From Bordetella bronchialis (GTDB taxonomy: Bacteria > Pseudomonadota > Gammaproteobacteria > Burkholderiales > Burkholderiaceae_B): 64,000 bases of DNA. The stretch covers positions 2,418,001-2,482,000 of the forward strand of contig NZ_CP016170.1 in the NCBI RefSeq assembly GCF_001676705.1, given 5' to 3'. Positions 1 to 8,612 of the stretch are shown here, in pieces; positions within the stretch are counted from its first letter, which is position 1; every line of letters begins with the position of its first letter. The notes beneath the pieces are model-generated. The model worked only from the letters and a program-made list of their open reading frames with translations, did no database searches and had not been told where the DNA came from. The position numbers and the translations under genes were made by a program.

Positions 1-608
1 TTGGGGGCCGTGCCGCGCAGCGTGGCGGATTCCAGCAGGCGCTGGCGGTCCAGCAGGATGGCGGGACGGTGCGGCATGGCCCGCGCCAGCCGCGACAGCG
101 TCATGTCCAGCAGGCGCGCGGCATTGCCCCAGGCGACGGCGCGCGGCAGCCGTGCGTGCAGCGCCAGCGCTTCCGCCAGCGGATGCAGGTGATCGTCCAG
201 CAGCGTGGCATAGCGCCGCGTCGTCGGCGCGCCCGGCATGTGCATGCCGTCGTCCGGGATGGCGAAGCGCCAGGCCGCCCCGTCGCGCGTCCATCGCGGG
301 ATCAGCTGGCCGGCGCCGACGGGCAGCACGCGATCCAGCACGCTGGCCGCGGCGGCCACCGGCGGGATCAGGCGTTCCAGATAGGTCAGGTGCCAGACCG
401 CCGCCACGGCCACGCGGTCCTCGCTGCCGAAATACCGCGCCTGCGCGTCCAGCAGGCGCCGCAGCGCGGCCGGATCGGCCAGCACGCCGGCCAGCGTGCC
501 GCCGCCGGCGGGGGCCGGCGTGCCGCGGGCCAGCACGACGCGGCGGGCGTGGCGCCCCAGGCCGGCCCCGAACAAGGGCAGCAGCGGGGCGATCAGGCGG
601 TACGGCAC
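1..608 (-). CDS. fhuF: FhuF-like siderophore-iron reductase (N-terminal part, runs off left edge)
   Basis: About 202 codons are open on the reverse strand from a GTG at 608 to the window edge, with no in-frame ATG before a stop near 660. The protein contains a Trp-His-Leu-Thr-Tyr segment and a later Ala-Trp-Gly-Asn-Ala-Ala-Arg-Leu-Leu motif, which resemble the N-terminal domain of FhuF-type ferric-siderophore reductases. These cytoplasmic enzymes release iron by reducing the siderophore complex through a C-terminal [2Fe-2S] cysteine cluster. That cluster would lie outside the window, so the diagnostic residues cannot be checked. Divergence from a siderophore-type exporter and proximity to a phosphopantetheinyl transferase support the call. 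It is inferred from weak motif similarity plus context. Confidence 0.6.
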   Translation of the reverse strand, partial: MPYRLIAPLLPLFGAGLGRHARRVVLARGTPAPAGGGTLAGVLADPAALRRLLDAQARYFGSEDRVAVAAVWHLTYLERLIPPVAAAASVLDRVLPVGAGQLIPRWTRDGAAWRFAIPDDGMHMPGAPTTRRYATLLDDHLHPLAEALALHARLPRAVAWGNAARLLDMTLSRLARAMPHRPAILLDRQRLLESATLRGTAP

Positions 609-771
609 ATCGGCGCCGGGACGAGTGTGAGCAGCGGCATATCCCTGCGGACGAACCGGCGCGCCGGAAATTCATCAGGGATTTCCCGCGGGGCCGCGCA
701 CGCGGGTATGCGGGCTAAACATCGCCGCCGCTGGATCGTCACCTTGAATGCATGGATTTCACTGTGAGCCG

Positions 772-2430
772 ATGCCCGCATTGATCAAACAGCTAGTCAG
801 ACAGACGCGGGGCCTGCTCGTCATGGCGACGCTGGCCAGTATCGCGGCGGGGGCGGCCAGCGTCCTGCTGGTGGCCCAGATCAACATCGCGTTGACGGAA
901 CCGGCGGCCGACCGCATGCACCTGGCGTGGCGCTTCGCCGCCACGGCCTTGTGCGTCATGGTTTTCCGCATGCTGTCCGCGCTGCTGTTCGAGCGCCTGA
1001 GCCAGCGCGCCCATGCGGACTTGCGGCGCCACATCGCCGAACGGGCCGTTCACGCCGACTACGCCGCGCAGGAACGCGTGGGCGCGGACCGGCTGCAATC
1101 CGCGCTGACCGAGCACAGCACCAACGTGGCGCAGTACTTCGTCAGCCTGCCCGCCATCCTGACGAATACCGTGATCGTGGCCGGGTGCCTGGTCTACATG
1201 GCCATGCTGTCCTGGCGGGTTTTCCTTGCCGCCCTGCTTGTCGTGGGGCTGGGCTCGCTGGGCTATCACCTGGCGCACCTGCGCGCCATCCGCCACCTGG
1301 ACGCCGCCGCCGGCCACCAGGATGCCTTGTTCGGCCACTTCCGCGCCATCGGCGGCGGCGCCAAGGAGCTGCGCCTGAACGCCGGCAAGCGCCGCGCCTT
1401 CCTGAGCGGGATGCTGAACGCCGCCATCGAGGCCGTGCGCCGCGCGCGTACGCGCGGCATGTCGATTTTCGTGGTGTCGGCCGCCTGGAGCAGCTTCCTG
1501 ATCTATGCCTTCATCGGCCTGGTGCTGTTCGTGCTGGCGGCCGGCGAAGCCGCGCAGCAGCGCGTCATGACGGGTTTCGCGCTGTTGTTCCTGTATATGG
1601 TGGCCCCGCTGGAGGCCCTGTTGCTGAACATCCCCCGCGCCAACCTGGCCAAGGTGGCGGCGCGGCGCATCGCCGAACTGACCGGCCAGCTGTCGGCCAC
1701 CGAACCGCCTGCCCCCGAGGACTGCAAGGTGGCCGCCGCGCGCGTGGCGCTGCGCGGCGTCACGCATCGCTACTACAACGAGCAAAGCGATTACCTGTTC
1801 GCAATGGGCCCCATAGACCTGGTGCTGGAGCCCGGCCAAATCGTGTTCCTGGTCGGCGGCAACGGCAGCGGCAAGACCACCCTGGCCAAGCTGCTGGTGG
1901 GGCTGTACCGGCCGGAAGGCGGCCAGATCCTGTACGACGGCGTGGCCGTGGACGACAGCAGCCGCGACCGCTACCGGCAGGCCTACACCGCCATCTTCGC
2001 GGACTTCCACTTGTTCGACCGCCTGCTGGAGACGCCGCGCGACACGCTGGACCGCGAGGCCAACGGCTGGCTGGCGCGCCTGCACCTGCAGCACAAAGTG
2101 CGGGTGCGCGACGGCGCCTTCGATACGCGGGCCTTGTCGCAGGGGCAGCGCAAGCGTCTGGCGCTGGTGGCCGCTTATCTGGAAGACCGGCCCATCGTGG
2201 TGTTCGACGAATGGGCCGCGGACCAGGATCCGGTCTTCAAGCGCGTTTTCTACCTGGAGCTGCTGCCCGAGCTGAAAGCGCGCGGCAAGACGGTGCTGGT
2301 GATCTCGCACGACGACCGCTATTTCGACGTCGCCGACCGCATTCTGCGCATGGAGAGCGGCCAGCTGTCGGAAGGCCCCCCGGCTCAGGCCGCGCCGGCG
2401 TCCGGGCCCCAGGCCACCGCGCCGGCGTAG
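772..2430 (+). CDS. cyclic peptide/siderophore export ABC transporter (PvdE/SyrD type), fused permease-ATPase
   Basis: A 552-residue half-transporter: six predicted membrane helices in residues 1-310, then one ATPase domain. Walker A GGNGSGKTT is near residue 362, the signature is LSQGQRKR near 455, Walker B (IVVFDE) near 475-481 and the switch His in VISHDD near 513. The signature is Q-G-Q rather than S-G-G-Q, as in the PvdE/SyrD family, which moves non-ribosomal peptide precursors or products across the inner membrane. The ATG at 772 is preferred over one at 748 because family members begin directly with a basic residue-helix segment; neither start has a strong ribosome site. The last 46 bp overlap the convergent phosphopantetheinyl transferase gene. 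The context indicates export of a non-ribosomal siderophore or its precursor whose synthetase genes are not in the window. Confidence 0.88.
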   Translation: MPALIKQLVRQTRGLLVMATLASIAAGAASVLLVAQINIALTEPAADRMHLAWRFAATALCVMVFRMLSALLFERLSQRAHADLRRHIAERAVHADYAAQERVGADRLQSALTEHSTNVAQYFVSLPAILTNTVIVAGCLVYMAMLSWRVFLAALLVVGLGSLGYHLAHLRAIRHLDAAAGHQDALFGHFRAIGGGAKELRLNAGKRRAFLSGMLNAAIEAVRRARTRGMSIFVVSAAWSSFLIYAFIGLVLFVLAAGEAAQQRVMTGFALLFLYMVAPLEALLLNIPRANLAKVAARRIAELTGQLSATEPPAPEDCKVAAARVALRGVTHRYYNEQSDYLFAMGPIDLVLEPGQIVFLVGGNGSGKTTLAKLLVGLYRPEGGQILYDGVAVDDSSRDRYRQAYTAIFADFHLFDRLLETPRDTLDREANGWLARLHLQHKVRVRDGAFDTRALSQGQRKRLALVAAYLEDRPIVVFDEWAADQDPVFKRVFYLELLPELKARGKTVLVISHDDRYFDVADRILRMESGQLSEGPPAQAAPASGPQATAPA

Positions 2431-3137
2431 CCGTCCGCCAGGGGCAGCAGGCGCAGCGCCAGCGCGCGCAGCAGCGCGCCTTCGGCCAGCTCGTTATCGT
2501 CGCAGGCGATGCGGCGCGCGTCCGCGTGCCGTCCGTCGGGCAGGACCTCGATGCGCTGCAGCGCGTCGGCGATGCCCTGGCCCGTTGCCTTCAGTGCGGC
2601 TTCCTTGCACACCCAATAGTCATGGAAGGCGCCGCCCCGTCGCGGGGCAGGCAGGCGCGCCAGCACATCGCGCTCGCGCGGCGTCAGCACGATGGCCGCC
2701 AGGGCGTCGACGTCCACTTCCTGGCGCAGTTCCACGTCTATGCCCACGGGGCGGCGGGGCGAGAGGGCGATCAGCGCCAGCGCGCCCGAATGCGCCACAT
2801 TGAAATGCAGGCCCGAGCCCGGCCAGACCGGGCGTCCGGCGCCCGTCAGCGCCAGCCGGACGGCGGCGGGATCGGGCCGCGCGGCGCGCGTGGCGGCCGC
2901 GGCGAGCAGGCGCTTGAGGGCCGCCCGCGTGGCGCCGAAGCGCACCTTGTCCTCATGGCGCTGGAAACGGTCCAGCCGCGCGCGCTCGGCGGCGTCCAGC
3001 AGCGCCATATCGGCGTCGGGCAGGGGATGGCGCAGGGACAGGTCCAGGCGCCATATGCGCAGGTCCGCCGGCGCATCGCGAAGCGGCCAGGGCGCTGCCC
3101 GTGCCCGCCCGTCTTCGTGCCGCGTGTCGTCTTCCAT
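2385..3137 (-). CDS. Sfp/EntD-type 4'-phosphopantetheinyl transferase
   Basis: A 250-residue protein with the hallmarks of the superfamily: FNVAHSG at 112-118, the magnesium-binding GIDVE at 132-136 and WVCKEAALKATG at about 175-186. It transfers the phosphopantetheine arm of coenzyme A to a carrier-protein serine and would activate a non-ribosomal peptide synthetase or fatty-acid/polyketide carrier protein. The length (about 250) is typical of the Sfp type. Start ATG at 3137 follows an AGGCGG element. It lies 68 nt downstream of the MFS gene on the same strand, so the two may be cotranscribed, and its 3' end overlaps the exporter gene by 46 bp in convergent orientation. Siderophore maturation is inferred from the neighbouring exporter and FhuF-like gene. 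Confidence 0.92.
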   Translation of the reverse strand: MEDDTRHEDGRARAAPWPLRDAPADLRIWRLDLSLRHPLPDADMALLDAAERARLDRFQRHEDKVRFGATRAALKRLLAAAATRAARPDPAAVRLALTGAGRPVWPGSGLHFNVAHSGALALIALSPRRPVGIDVELRQEVDVDALAAIVLTPRERDVLARLPAPRRGGAFHDYWVCKEAALKATGQGIADALQRIEVLPDGRHADARRIACDDNELAEGALLRALALRLLPLADGYAGAVAWGPDAGAA

Positions 3138-3205
3138 GCCCCCGCCTGCCGCTTCGCCATCGTCGCGGGCATTGTAGGCCAGGGCATGCCGCCATCCGGG
3201 GCGGA

Positions 3206-4465
3206 TCAGCGCGCCAGGTATTTCCTGCGCGCGGGCTTGAGCACCGCGATGGCCAGCAGGGCCGCGACGATGTCCAGCGTAATGGCGGAGTAGAAGACGG
3301 GATGCCAGCTGGCGGTTTTCTCGTGCATCAGCGCGGCCAGCGGACCGCCCAGGATGGACCCTATGCCTTGCGAGATATACAGCCAGCCATAGTTCGCCGT
3401 GGCGTGCCGCGTGCCGAAGGTGTCCGTCAGCGTGGAGGGAAACAGCGAGAAGATCTCGCCCCAGCCGAAGAACACGACGCCCGACAACAGTACGAACAGC
3501 AGCGGATGCTCGCGCGTCGCCAGCCAGACCGCCATGGCGACGCCTTCCAGCGCGAAAGCCACGAACATGGTGTTCTCGCGGCCGACCCGGTCCGAGACCC
3601 AGCCAAAGAAAGGCCGCGTCAGGCCATTGGTCAGGCGGTCCACGGTAAGCGCCAGCGGCAGCGCGGCCATGCCGAACACCATCAGGTCGGCGACACCGAA
3701 GTCGCGCGCGAAGCTCGCCATCTGCGAGGTCACCATCAGGCCGGAGGTCGACATCATCGTCATCATGGCGAACATCAGCCAGAACAGCGGCTGCTTCAGC
3801 ATTTCGCGGGGCGCCAGGCCGGCGGGGGCGCCGGTCGCGGCGGTGCTGGCGGCGGCTTCGGGCTCCGCGGGCGAGCGCAGTCCCTGGGCGGCGATCACGC
3901 CGATCACGGCGAACAGCGCGCCGAACTGCCAGAGCGTGGTTTCCAGGCCTGCGCCTGCCAGGGCATTGGCGATGGGAAAGGTGGTCAGGATGGCGCCCAT
4001 GCCGTAGCCGGCCGCCACCATGCCCGCGGCAAAACCGCGCCGGTCGGGAAACCAGCGCACCATCAGGCCGACCACGCCCACATAGACGATGCCGGTGCCC
4101 AGGCCGCCCACGATGCCGTAGGTCAGGTACAGCATGCCGATGCTGCCGGCCGAGGCGGCCAGGATCCAGCTGCATCCGGACATCAGCGTGCCCAGCGCGA
4201 TCAGCCTGCGCGGACCGAAGCGGTCGATCAGGCTGCCCTGGAAAGGCGAGAAAAAGGTCTGCAGGACGATCAGCAGCGAAAAGGTGATCTGCAGTTCGGA
4301 CAGCGGCACGCCCAGTTTGGCGGCCAGCGGTTTGGTGAAGAGGGTCCAGACATACTGCGGGCTCGAAATGGCCATCATGCAGACCAGTCCAAGCAGCAAT
4401 TGGGTCCAGCGGTTGCTCAGGATGTCCTTGGGACTGTTCAGTGCGGCTTCTGCGGATACGCTCAT
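3206..4465 (-). CDS. MFS transporter, oxalate/formate antiporter (OFA) family
   Basis: A 419-residue integral membrane protein with about 12 hydrophobic segments and a central cytoplasmic loop rich in Ala/Glu at about residues 205-225. The first helices carry ISSPQYVWTLFTKPL and the loop between helices 2 and 3 carries DRFGPRRLIALG, both typical of OFA-type major facilitators. The ATG at 4465 is preferred because it is preceded by GGAG at six bases; the open frame extends 30 codons further upstream without a signal. Substrates of this family range from oxalate/formate exchange to uncharacterised carboxylates, and the sequence does not tell which applies here. It probably forms a transcription unit with the downstream phosphopantetheinyl transferase gene. 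A role in siderophore export is possible but is only a positional inference. Confidence 0.87.
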   Translation of the reverse strand: MSVSAEAALNSPKDILSNRWTQLLLGLVCMMAISSPQYVWTLFTKPLAAKLGVPLSELQITFSLLIVLQTFFSPFQGSLIDRFGPRRLIALGTLMSGCSWILAASAGSIGMLYLTYGIVGGLGTGIVYVGVVGLMVRWFPDRRGFAAGMVAAGYGMGAILTTFPIANALAGAGLETTLWQFGALFAVIGVIAAQGLRSPAEPEAAASTAATGAPAGLAPREMLKQPLFWLMFAMMTMMSTSGLMVTSQMASFARDFGVADLMVFGMAALPLALTVDRLTNGLTRPFFGWVSDRVGRENTMFVAFALEGVAMAVWLATREHPLLFVLLSGVVFFGWGEIFSLFPSTLTDTFGTRHATANYGWLYISQGIGSILGGPLAALMHEKTASWHPVFYSAITLDIVAALLAIAVLKPARRKYLAR

Positions 4466-4631
4466 GGGGGGCTCCAGGCCGGTTGGGGTCTGGAGGGATA
4501 CCCATGCAAAGCCTATGCCAACCGTGCGCCGCGGCGCTCGCCCGGCGGCAACCACGCCGTGGCGCGCGACGGCTGCCTCCGGCCGGCCGCGGCCCGATGC
4601 TTTATGGTGCGCGCGCTGCCCCGCCGTGGTG

Positions 4632-4647
4632 CGGCGGCGCGCCGCCG
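4632..4647 (-). terminator. GC-rich palindrome after the PLP-enzyme gene
   Basis: A perfect 16-bp dyad, CGGCGGCGCGCCGCCG, begins 17 bases past the stop codon of the D-threonine-aldolase-like gene. It would form a strong RNA hairpin. There is no T-run, so it may be a weak or Rho-assisted terminator or simply stabilise the 3' end. Confidence 0.35.
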
Positions 4648-4663
4648 GTGCGCCGCCCCGCGC

Positions 4664-5833
4664 CTACCAGCCGCGAAAGCGCGGCCACTGCGCGGCCACG
4701 CGCCCCGAGTCGTCCCGGATGACCCGATACGCGTCGTGCTGCGCGCCGGTCGCGCAGGCGTGGTTGGGCAGCACCCGCACCATCGTGCCCAGCGGCAGTT
4801 CCGGCAGCGTCGCGGTGCTGCCCGGACGCAGCGCCAGGATGCCTTGCTCCTGGTTGGTCTCGCGCATGACCAGGTCGGGATAGGGCTTGCCGTCGATATC
4901 GCACACCACGCCGTAATACTGGTCCACCTTCTGTTTCGCCGTGCCCCGGTCGCGCGACATGGCCATCCAGCCGGCGTCCACCAGTATCCAGCCCTTGTCT
5001 TCCTGGTGGCCGATGACGGTGGTCAGCACACTCAGCGCGATATCCTCTTGCGCGCACACGCCCAGTCCGGCCATGAACAGGTCGAAGAACACGAACACGC
5101 CGGCGCGCACTTCGGTCACGCCCGTCAGGTCGCGGCTGAACAGCGCGGTGGGTGTCGATCCCACGCTGACGACGGGGCAGGGCAGGCCGGCGGCGCGCAG
5201 CGTTTCCGCGCAGGCCACGGCACCGCTGCGCTCCCGTTCGGCCATGGCCTCGATCGCCTGCGTGGAGGTGCACTGATAGGATTCGCCCGCGTGCGTCATC
5301 ACGCCGCGCAGTTCGGCGCCGTGTTCATGCAGCGCGCGGCCGATGGCCACCAGGCGTTCGCCCTGGTCCGGCGCCACGCCGGCGCGGTGGCCGTCCGTGT
5401 CCAGCTCGATGAGGCAGGGGATGCGCAGGCCGCTGGCCCGCGACTTGTCGGCCACGGCCCGGGCGGCCTCCACGCTGTCGACCACGATGGTCAGGTCCAC
5501 GCCCTGGCGGCGCAGCGCCACCACGCGGTCCAGTTTGTTGGGCGCGATGCCCACGGCATACAGGATGTCGCGCACGCCCGCCTGGGCGAATTGCTCGGCT
5601 TCTTGCAGCGTGGATACCGTCGCCGGGCCTTCCGGCGTATCCATGACGCGGCGCGCGACCTCGATGGACTTGGGGGTTTTCAGGTGCGGCCGCAGCTGTA
5701 CGCCCAGTGCCTGGGCGCGTTCGCGCATGCGGCGGATATTGGCCGTCATGCGGCGCTCGTCCAGCACCAGGCTGGGCGTGTCCTGCTCGCGCAGCAGCGG
5801 CGTGGCGCGCAGGTCGGTGTTCGGCGGATTCAT
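4664..5833 (-). CDS. DSD1/D-threonine aldolase-like PLP-dependent enzyme
   Basis: A 389-residue fold-type III PLP enzyme. The N-terminal alanine-racemase-like barrel carries the cofactor lysine in RPHLKTPKS (about residues 48-56). The C-terminal domain has VLPNHACAT (about 360-368), matching the metal-binding His/Cys region of D-threonine aldolases and eukaryote-type D-serine dehydratases. Enzymes of this group cleave or dehydrate D-beta-hydroxy amino acids with a divalent metal. The start at 5833 follows GGAGA. It is the last gene of a reverse-strand operon after a Bug receptor and an M81/MlrC protein, with an 18-base gap to the latter. This suggests use of a D-amino-acid-containing or hydroxy-amino-acid compound. 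The exact substrate (D-Thr, D-Ser, 3-hydroxy-D-Asp) cannot be told from sequence. Confidence 0.88.
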   Translation of the reverse strand: MNPPNTDLRATPLLREQDTPSLVLDERRMTANIRRMRERAQALGVQLRPHLKTPKSIEVARRVMDTPEGPATVSTLQEAEQFAQAGVRDILYAVGIAPNKLDRVVALRRQGVDLTIVVDSVEAARAVADKSRASGLRIPCLIELDTDGHRAGVAPDQGERLVAIGRALHEHGAELRGVMTHAGESYQCTSTQAIEAMAERERSGAVACAETLRAAGLPCPVVSVGSTPTALFSRDLTGVTEVRAGVFVFFDLFMAGLGVCAQEDIALSVLTTVIGHQEDKGWILVDAGWMAMSRDRGTAKQKVDQYYGVVCDIDGKPYPDLVMRETNQEQGILALRPGSTATLPELPLGTMVRVLPNHACATGAQHDAYRVIRDDSGRVAAQWPRFRGW

Positions 5834-5851
5834 TGTGTCTCCATGGGATAA

Positions 5852-7408
5852 CTAGGCCCCCGGGGCGCGCGCGGGACGCCGCCGGACGGCGGGCGTCCAT
5901 TCGGTATCGGGATCCAGCGGCACCACCGGCCGCGGCAGCCGCCGGAAGTCGAAGCGCGACAGGATGGGCGAGGTCAAGCCCGGCGCATCGACGCTATAGA
6001 TCCGTTCCGGCGGGAAGAACTCGTCGAAGGCCGCCCGGAAGTGCCCGCGCGATTTGACCACAACCGTGCGCGCGGCGCCGATGTCCAGGCCGAACATCTC
6101 GAAGAAGGCCGGTTCGTGGCATTGGTGGCGGTGGGTAATGACGACAATGCGCAGGCCGTCCACGGCGATCAGCGCGCTGGGGCCCAGGTCGAAGCTGCAC
6201 CCGGCCAGCTGGCCGCGCCGGCCTACGCCCTTGCCGTCGCGCAGCGCCAGCACCGTGGCATCGGTCTCGAAGGCCTCCGAATAGCGTGTCGTTTCGCTGC
6301 GGTTGAAGCGCGCGCGCAGCGATGCGCCCACGCCGGCCGCATGCGCGTCGGCGGCCAGTTCCGGGTCCGTGATGACGCCGACGATGACGCCTTGCGCGCC
6401 GGCCTTGAGCAGGGCCCGCACCAGGTAGGGCGTATTGCCGCGCGCGCCGCCGCCGGGATTGTCGGCCACATCGGCCAGCAGTACGGCCGGGCGCAAGGCA
6501 TCCTGGCCCGTTGCCACCGCCAGCGCCACCGCCTCGTCCAGGGGCGTCAGGCGCGGAAAGAAGGCCGCGCGGTCCCGCCATGCGGGCGCGACCAGGTCCA
6601 GCGCGATGCGCTCGGCCAGCCCGGCATCGTCGCGGGTCGTGACCAGTACGGTCAGGCCGTTCTTCGGCGTGTCGCCATAGGCGAAACCGCCCACGGCGGA
6701 AATGTTCACGATGCGCGGGTCGTCCAGCAAGGCTTCCGCCTTCTGGATCATGTCGGCGTAGGGGCCGGTACCCGGGGCCGTCAGCAATTGCGTCGGCGGC
6801 GCACAGACCGGCATGCGCGCGTGCGCCACTTCCACCCGCATGCCCGCGACCAGCTCGCGCAGCACGTCGGCCGCCTCGGCGCCGCGTTCGGCCATGTCCA
6901 CATGCGGGTTGCGCCGATAGGAAATCAAGGTGTCGACCTGGTCCACCATGCGGTCCGACACGTTGGCGTGCAGGTCCACCGTGGCGACGATGGGGACGTC
7001 GGGCCCGACGATGCGCCGCACGGTTTCGAAGACCAGGCCGTCGGGATCGTCCTCCTGCGTGGTGATCGCCGCGCCATGTTCGCAGATATACACGGCGTCC
7101 ACGGGCAGGGCGGCGCGCAGGCCGGCCTCGAAGCGCGCCAGCGTGTCGGCGAAGAATCCATGTTCGACGGGGCCGCCCGACTCCGCATTGGCGAACAGGA
7201 TGGGCACCGCCGTCCAGGCGGTGGTCGCGTCCATGCGCCGCACGAAGGCGGGGATCTCCGGCGTCATGCGCGGCGCGGCGCTGCGCGCGTCCCGCATCAG
7301 CGCGTCGCCGGCCAGGTAGGCGCGCGAGACGAAATCCTCGCGCGTCGAGACCGGCGCGTAGCGGTTCGATTCGATGGCGAAGCCCAGCAGGGCGATGCGT
7401 AGGGACAT
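5852..7408 (-). CDS. M81 family metallopeptidase / MlrC-like protein
   Basis: A 518-residue protein beginning RIALLGFAIESNRYAPV, the N-terminus typical of the MlrC/M81 family, named after the microcystin-degradation protein MlrC. The conserved VDLHANVSDRMV segment (about 140-151) and the Asp/Asn-rich ADNPGGGARGNTPYLV motif (about 310-325) match the putative zinc centre region of the family, which is thought to act on amide or peptide bonds. The start is seven bases after the stop codon of the Bug gene, so translation is probably coupled. Its partner genes (Bug receptor, D-amino-acid PLP enzyme) suggest hydrolysis of an imported amide followed by cleavage of the released amino acid. The substrate is unknown. 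Confidence 0.9.
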   Translation of the reverse strand: MSLRIALLGFAIESNRYAPVSTREDFVSRAYLAGDALMRDARSAAPRMTPEIPAFVRRMDATTAWTAVPILFANAESGGPVEHGFFADTLARFEAGLRAALPVDAVYICEHGAAITTQEDDPDGLVFETVRRIVGPDVPIVATVDLHANVSDRMVDQVDTLISYRRNPHVDMAERGAEAADVLRELVAGMRVEVAHARMPVCAPPTQLLTAPGTGPYADMIQKAEALLDDPRIVNISAVGGFAYGDTPKNGLTVLVTTRDDAGLAERIALDLVAPAWRDRAAFFPRLTPLDEAVALAVATGQDALRPAVLLADVADNPGGGARGNTPYLVRALLKAGAQGVIVGVITDPELAADAHAAGVGASLRARFNRSETTRYSEAFETDATVLALRDGKGVGRRGQLAGCSFDLGPSALIAVDGLRIVVITHRHQCHEPAFFEMFGLDIGAARTVVVKSRGHFRAAFDEFFPPERIYSVDAPGLTSPILSRFDFRRLPRPVVPLDPDTEWTPAVRRRPARAPGA

Positions 7409-7415
7409 GGCGGCC

Positions 7416-8408
7416 TCAATCCTGTTTCTCGATATGGGCGGCGGTGATCAGGTCGCCCCATTTGCGCTGTTCGGCGCTTATGAAGCGCGCGAAATCCGCC
7501 GGCGTGCCCGGGGTGCCGGGAGACGCGCTGGCGCCGGCAAGGTCCTGCTTCAGCGAATCGCTGGCCAGCACCTTGCGCAACGACCGCGACAGGCGGTCGA
7601 CGATGGGCTGCGGCGTGCCGGCCGGGAACACCAGGCCGCCCCACGATACGTTCTCGTAGCCCTTCAGCCCCAGTTCGTTCAAGGTGGGCATGTCCGGGAA
7701 TAGCGCCACGCGTTCCTTGCTGGTGATCGCCAGCGCGCGCAGCTTGCCGCTCTTGACCAGCGGATAGGCGACGGAGGCATTGGTAAAGGTGTAGTCCAGC
7801 CGGCCGCCGGCCAGGTCCGACAGCGACGCCGGATCGCCGTTGTAGGGAATGAACATGACGTCGATGCCCGCCATCTGCTTGAAGAGCTCGCCGGCCATCT
7901 GGCCGCTGCTGCCTATGCCGGCCGCGCCATAGGACAGCTTGCCAGGTTCGCGCCTGGCCTGGGCGATCAGGTCGTCGACGGTATGGATGGGCGAGTCGCC
8001 CCTTACCACCAGCAGGTTATAGACCGCGAACATCTGCCCGACCGGCGCGAAATCCCTGGCGGCGTCGTAGGGCAGTTTTTTGAAAAGCGAGGGATTCACG
8101 GCCAGCGTATTGATGTTGCCGTAGCCCAGCGTGTAGCCGTCGGGCGCGGCGCGCTTGACCTGGCTCATGCCGATATTGCCCGCGGCCCCGGGGCGGTTCT
8201 CGATCACGAAATTGGCGCCCGTGTCATCGGCCACGTGCTTGAGCACGATGCGGCTCAGTACGTCGGCCGAACCGCCGGCGGCCGAGGCCACGATGACCGT
8301 GACGGGCCGCTTGGGCCAATCGGTGTCCGCCGCATGGGCGGGCGCCAGCATACCCAGCGCGCCGGTGGCGAGCAGGGCGGAATACAGGTGGGTGAGGGTA
8401 CGTCGCAT
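7416..8408 (-). CDS. tripartite tricarboxylate transporter-type substrate-binding protein (Bug/TctC)
   Basis: A 330-residue periplasmic binding protein with a signal peptide ending ...PAHAADTDWP (about residues 26-32) and the Bug hallmarks KRPVTVIVASAAGGSADV and VIENRPGAAGNIG. Bug proteins bind carboxylates, amides or nicotinate-type compounds and serve tripartite carriers or signalling; no TctA/TctB membrane genes are nearby. Note AASAAGG in place of the usual PFPPGG at the ligand loop. Start ATG at 8408 has an ideal GGAGG at five bases; an upstream in-frame extension lacks a signal peptide. It is first in the reverse operon with the M81/MlrC and PLP-enzyme genes and is transcribed away from a LysR gene. 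Confidence 0.93.
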   Translation of the reverse strand: MRRTLTHLYSALLATGALGMLAPAHAADTDWPKRPVTVIVASAAGGSADVLSRIVLKHVADDTGANFVIENRPGAAGNIGMSQVKRAAPDGYTLGYGNINTLAVNPSLFKKLPYDAARDFAPVGQMFAVYNLLVVRGDSPIHTVDDLIAQARREPGKLSYGAAGIGSSGQMAGELFKQMAGIDVMFIPYNGDPASLSDLAGGRLDYTFTNASVAYPLVKSGKLRALAITSKERVALFPDMPTLNELGLKGYENVSWGGLVFPAGTPQPIVDRLSRSLRKVLASDSLKQDLAGASASPGTPGTPADFARFISAEQRKWGDLITAAHIEKQD

Positions 8409-8584
8409 ACAACCTCCGGATCGGGAACGGGCCGCGCCTGTGCCGCCGGCGCCCGGCGCCGAGCCGCCTGGGGCGCGCGCCCGAAAGGCCGGACGGCCGC
8501 CCGCGGCGGCAATGAGGTAAAGCACGGGTGCCGGCAGTATGGACAGAAGGCTAAAGTCCAGGGTTAAGCGGCATTGAATTCCGG

Positions 8585-8602
8585 CTTAAGCCGCGGCTTA
8601 AG
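8585..8602. promoter_or_regulatory. 18-bp perfect palindrome, candidate LysR operator
   Basis: CTTAAGCCGCGGCTTAAG is a perfect dyad ending one base before the Shine-Dalgarno sequence (GGAG at 8603) of the LysR gene. A third GTTAAGC half-site lies at 8563-8569. Together they form a TTAAGC cluster in the 204-bp space between the divergent LysR and Bug genes. The location suits autoregulation of the LysR gene and control of the Bug operon. Confidence 0.55.
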
Positions 8603-8612
8603 GGAGCAAGGG

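Noticed and set aside
69..767. Long plus-strand open frame at the left edge
   Set aside because: Its Arg/Gln/Pro/Ala-rich translation is the antisense of the FhuF-like gene on the minus strand, which has family-like residues.
609..771. Fur box between the FhuF-like and exporter genes
   Set aside because: Expected for a siderophore locus, but no stretch resembles GATAATGATAATCATTATC.
927..3293. 788-codon plus-strand open frame overlapping the ABC exporter
   Set aside because: Low-complexity Arg/Pro/Gly translation; a frame shadow of the exporter and phosphopantetheinyl transferase genes.
3101..5851. 916-codon open frame opposite the MFS and PLP-enzyme genes
   Set aside because: Gln/His/Arg-rich antisense artefact common in GC-rich DNA; the opposite strand has clear domain motifs and ribosome sites.
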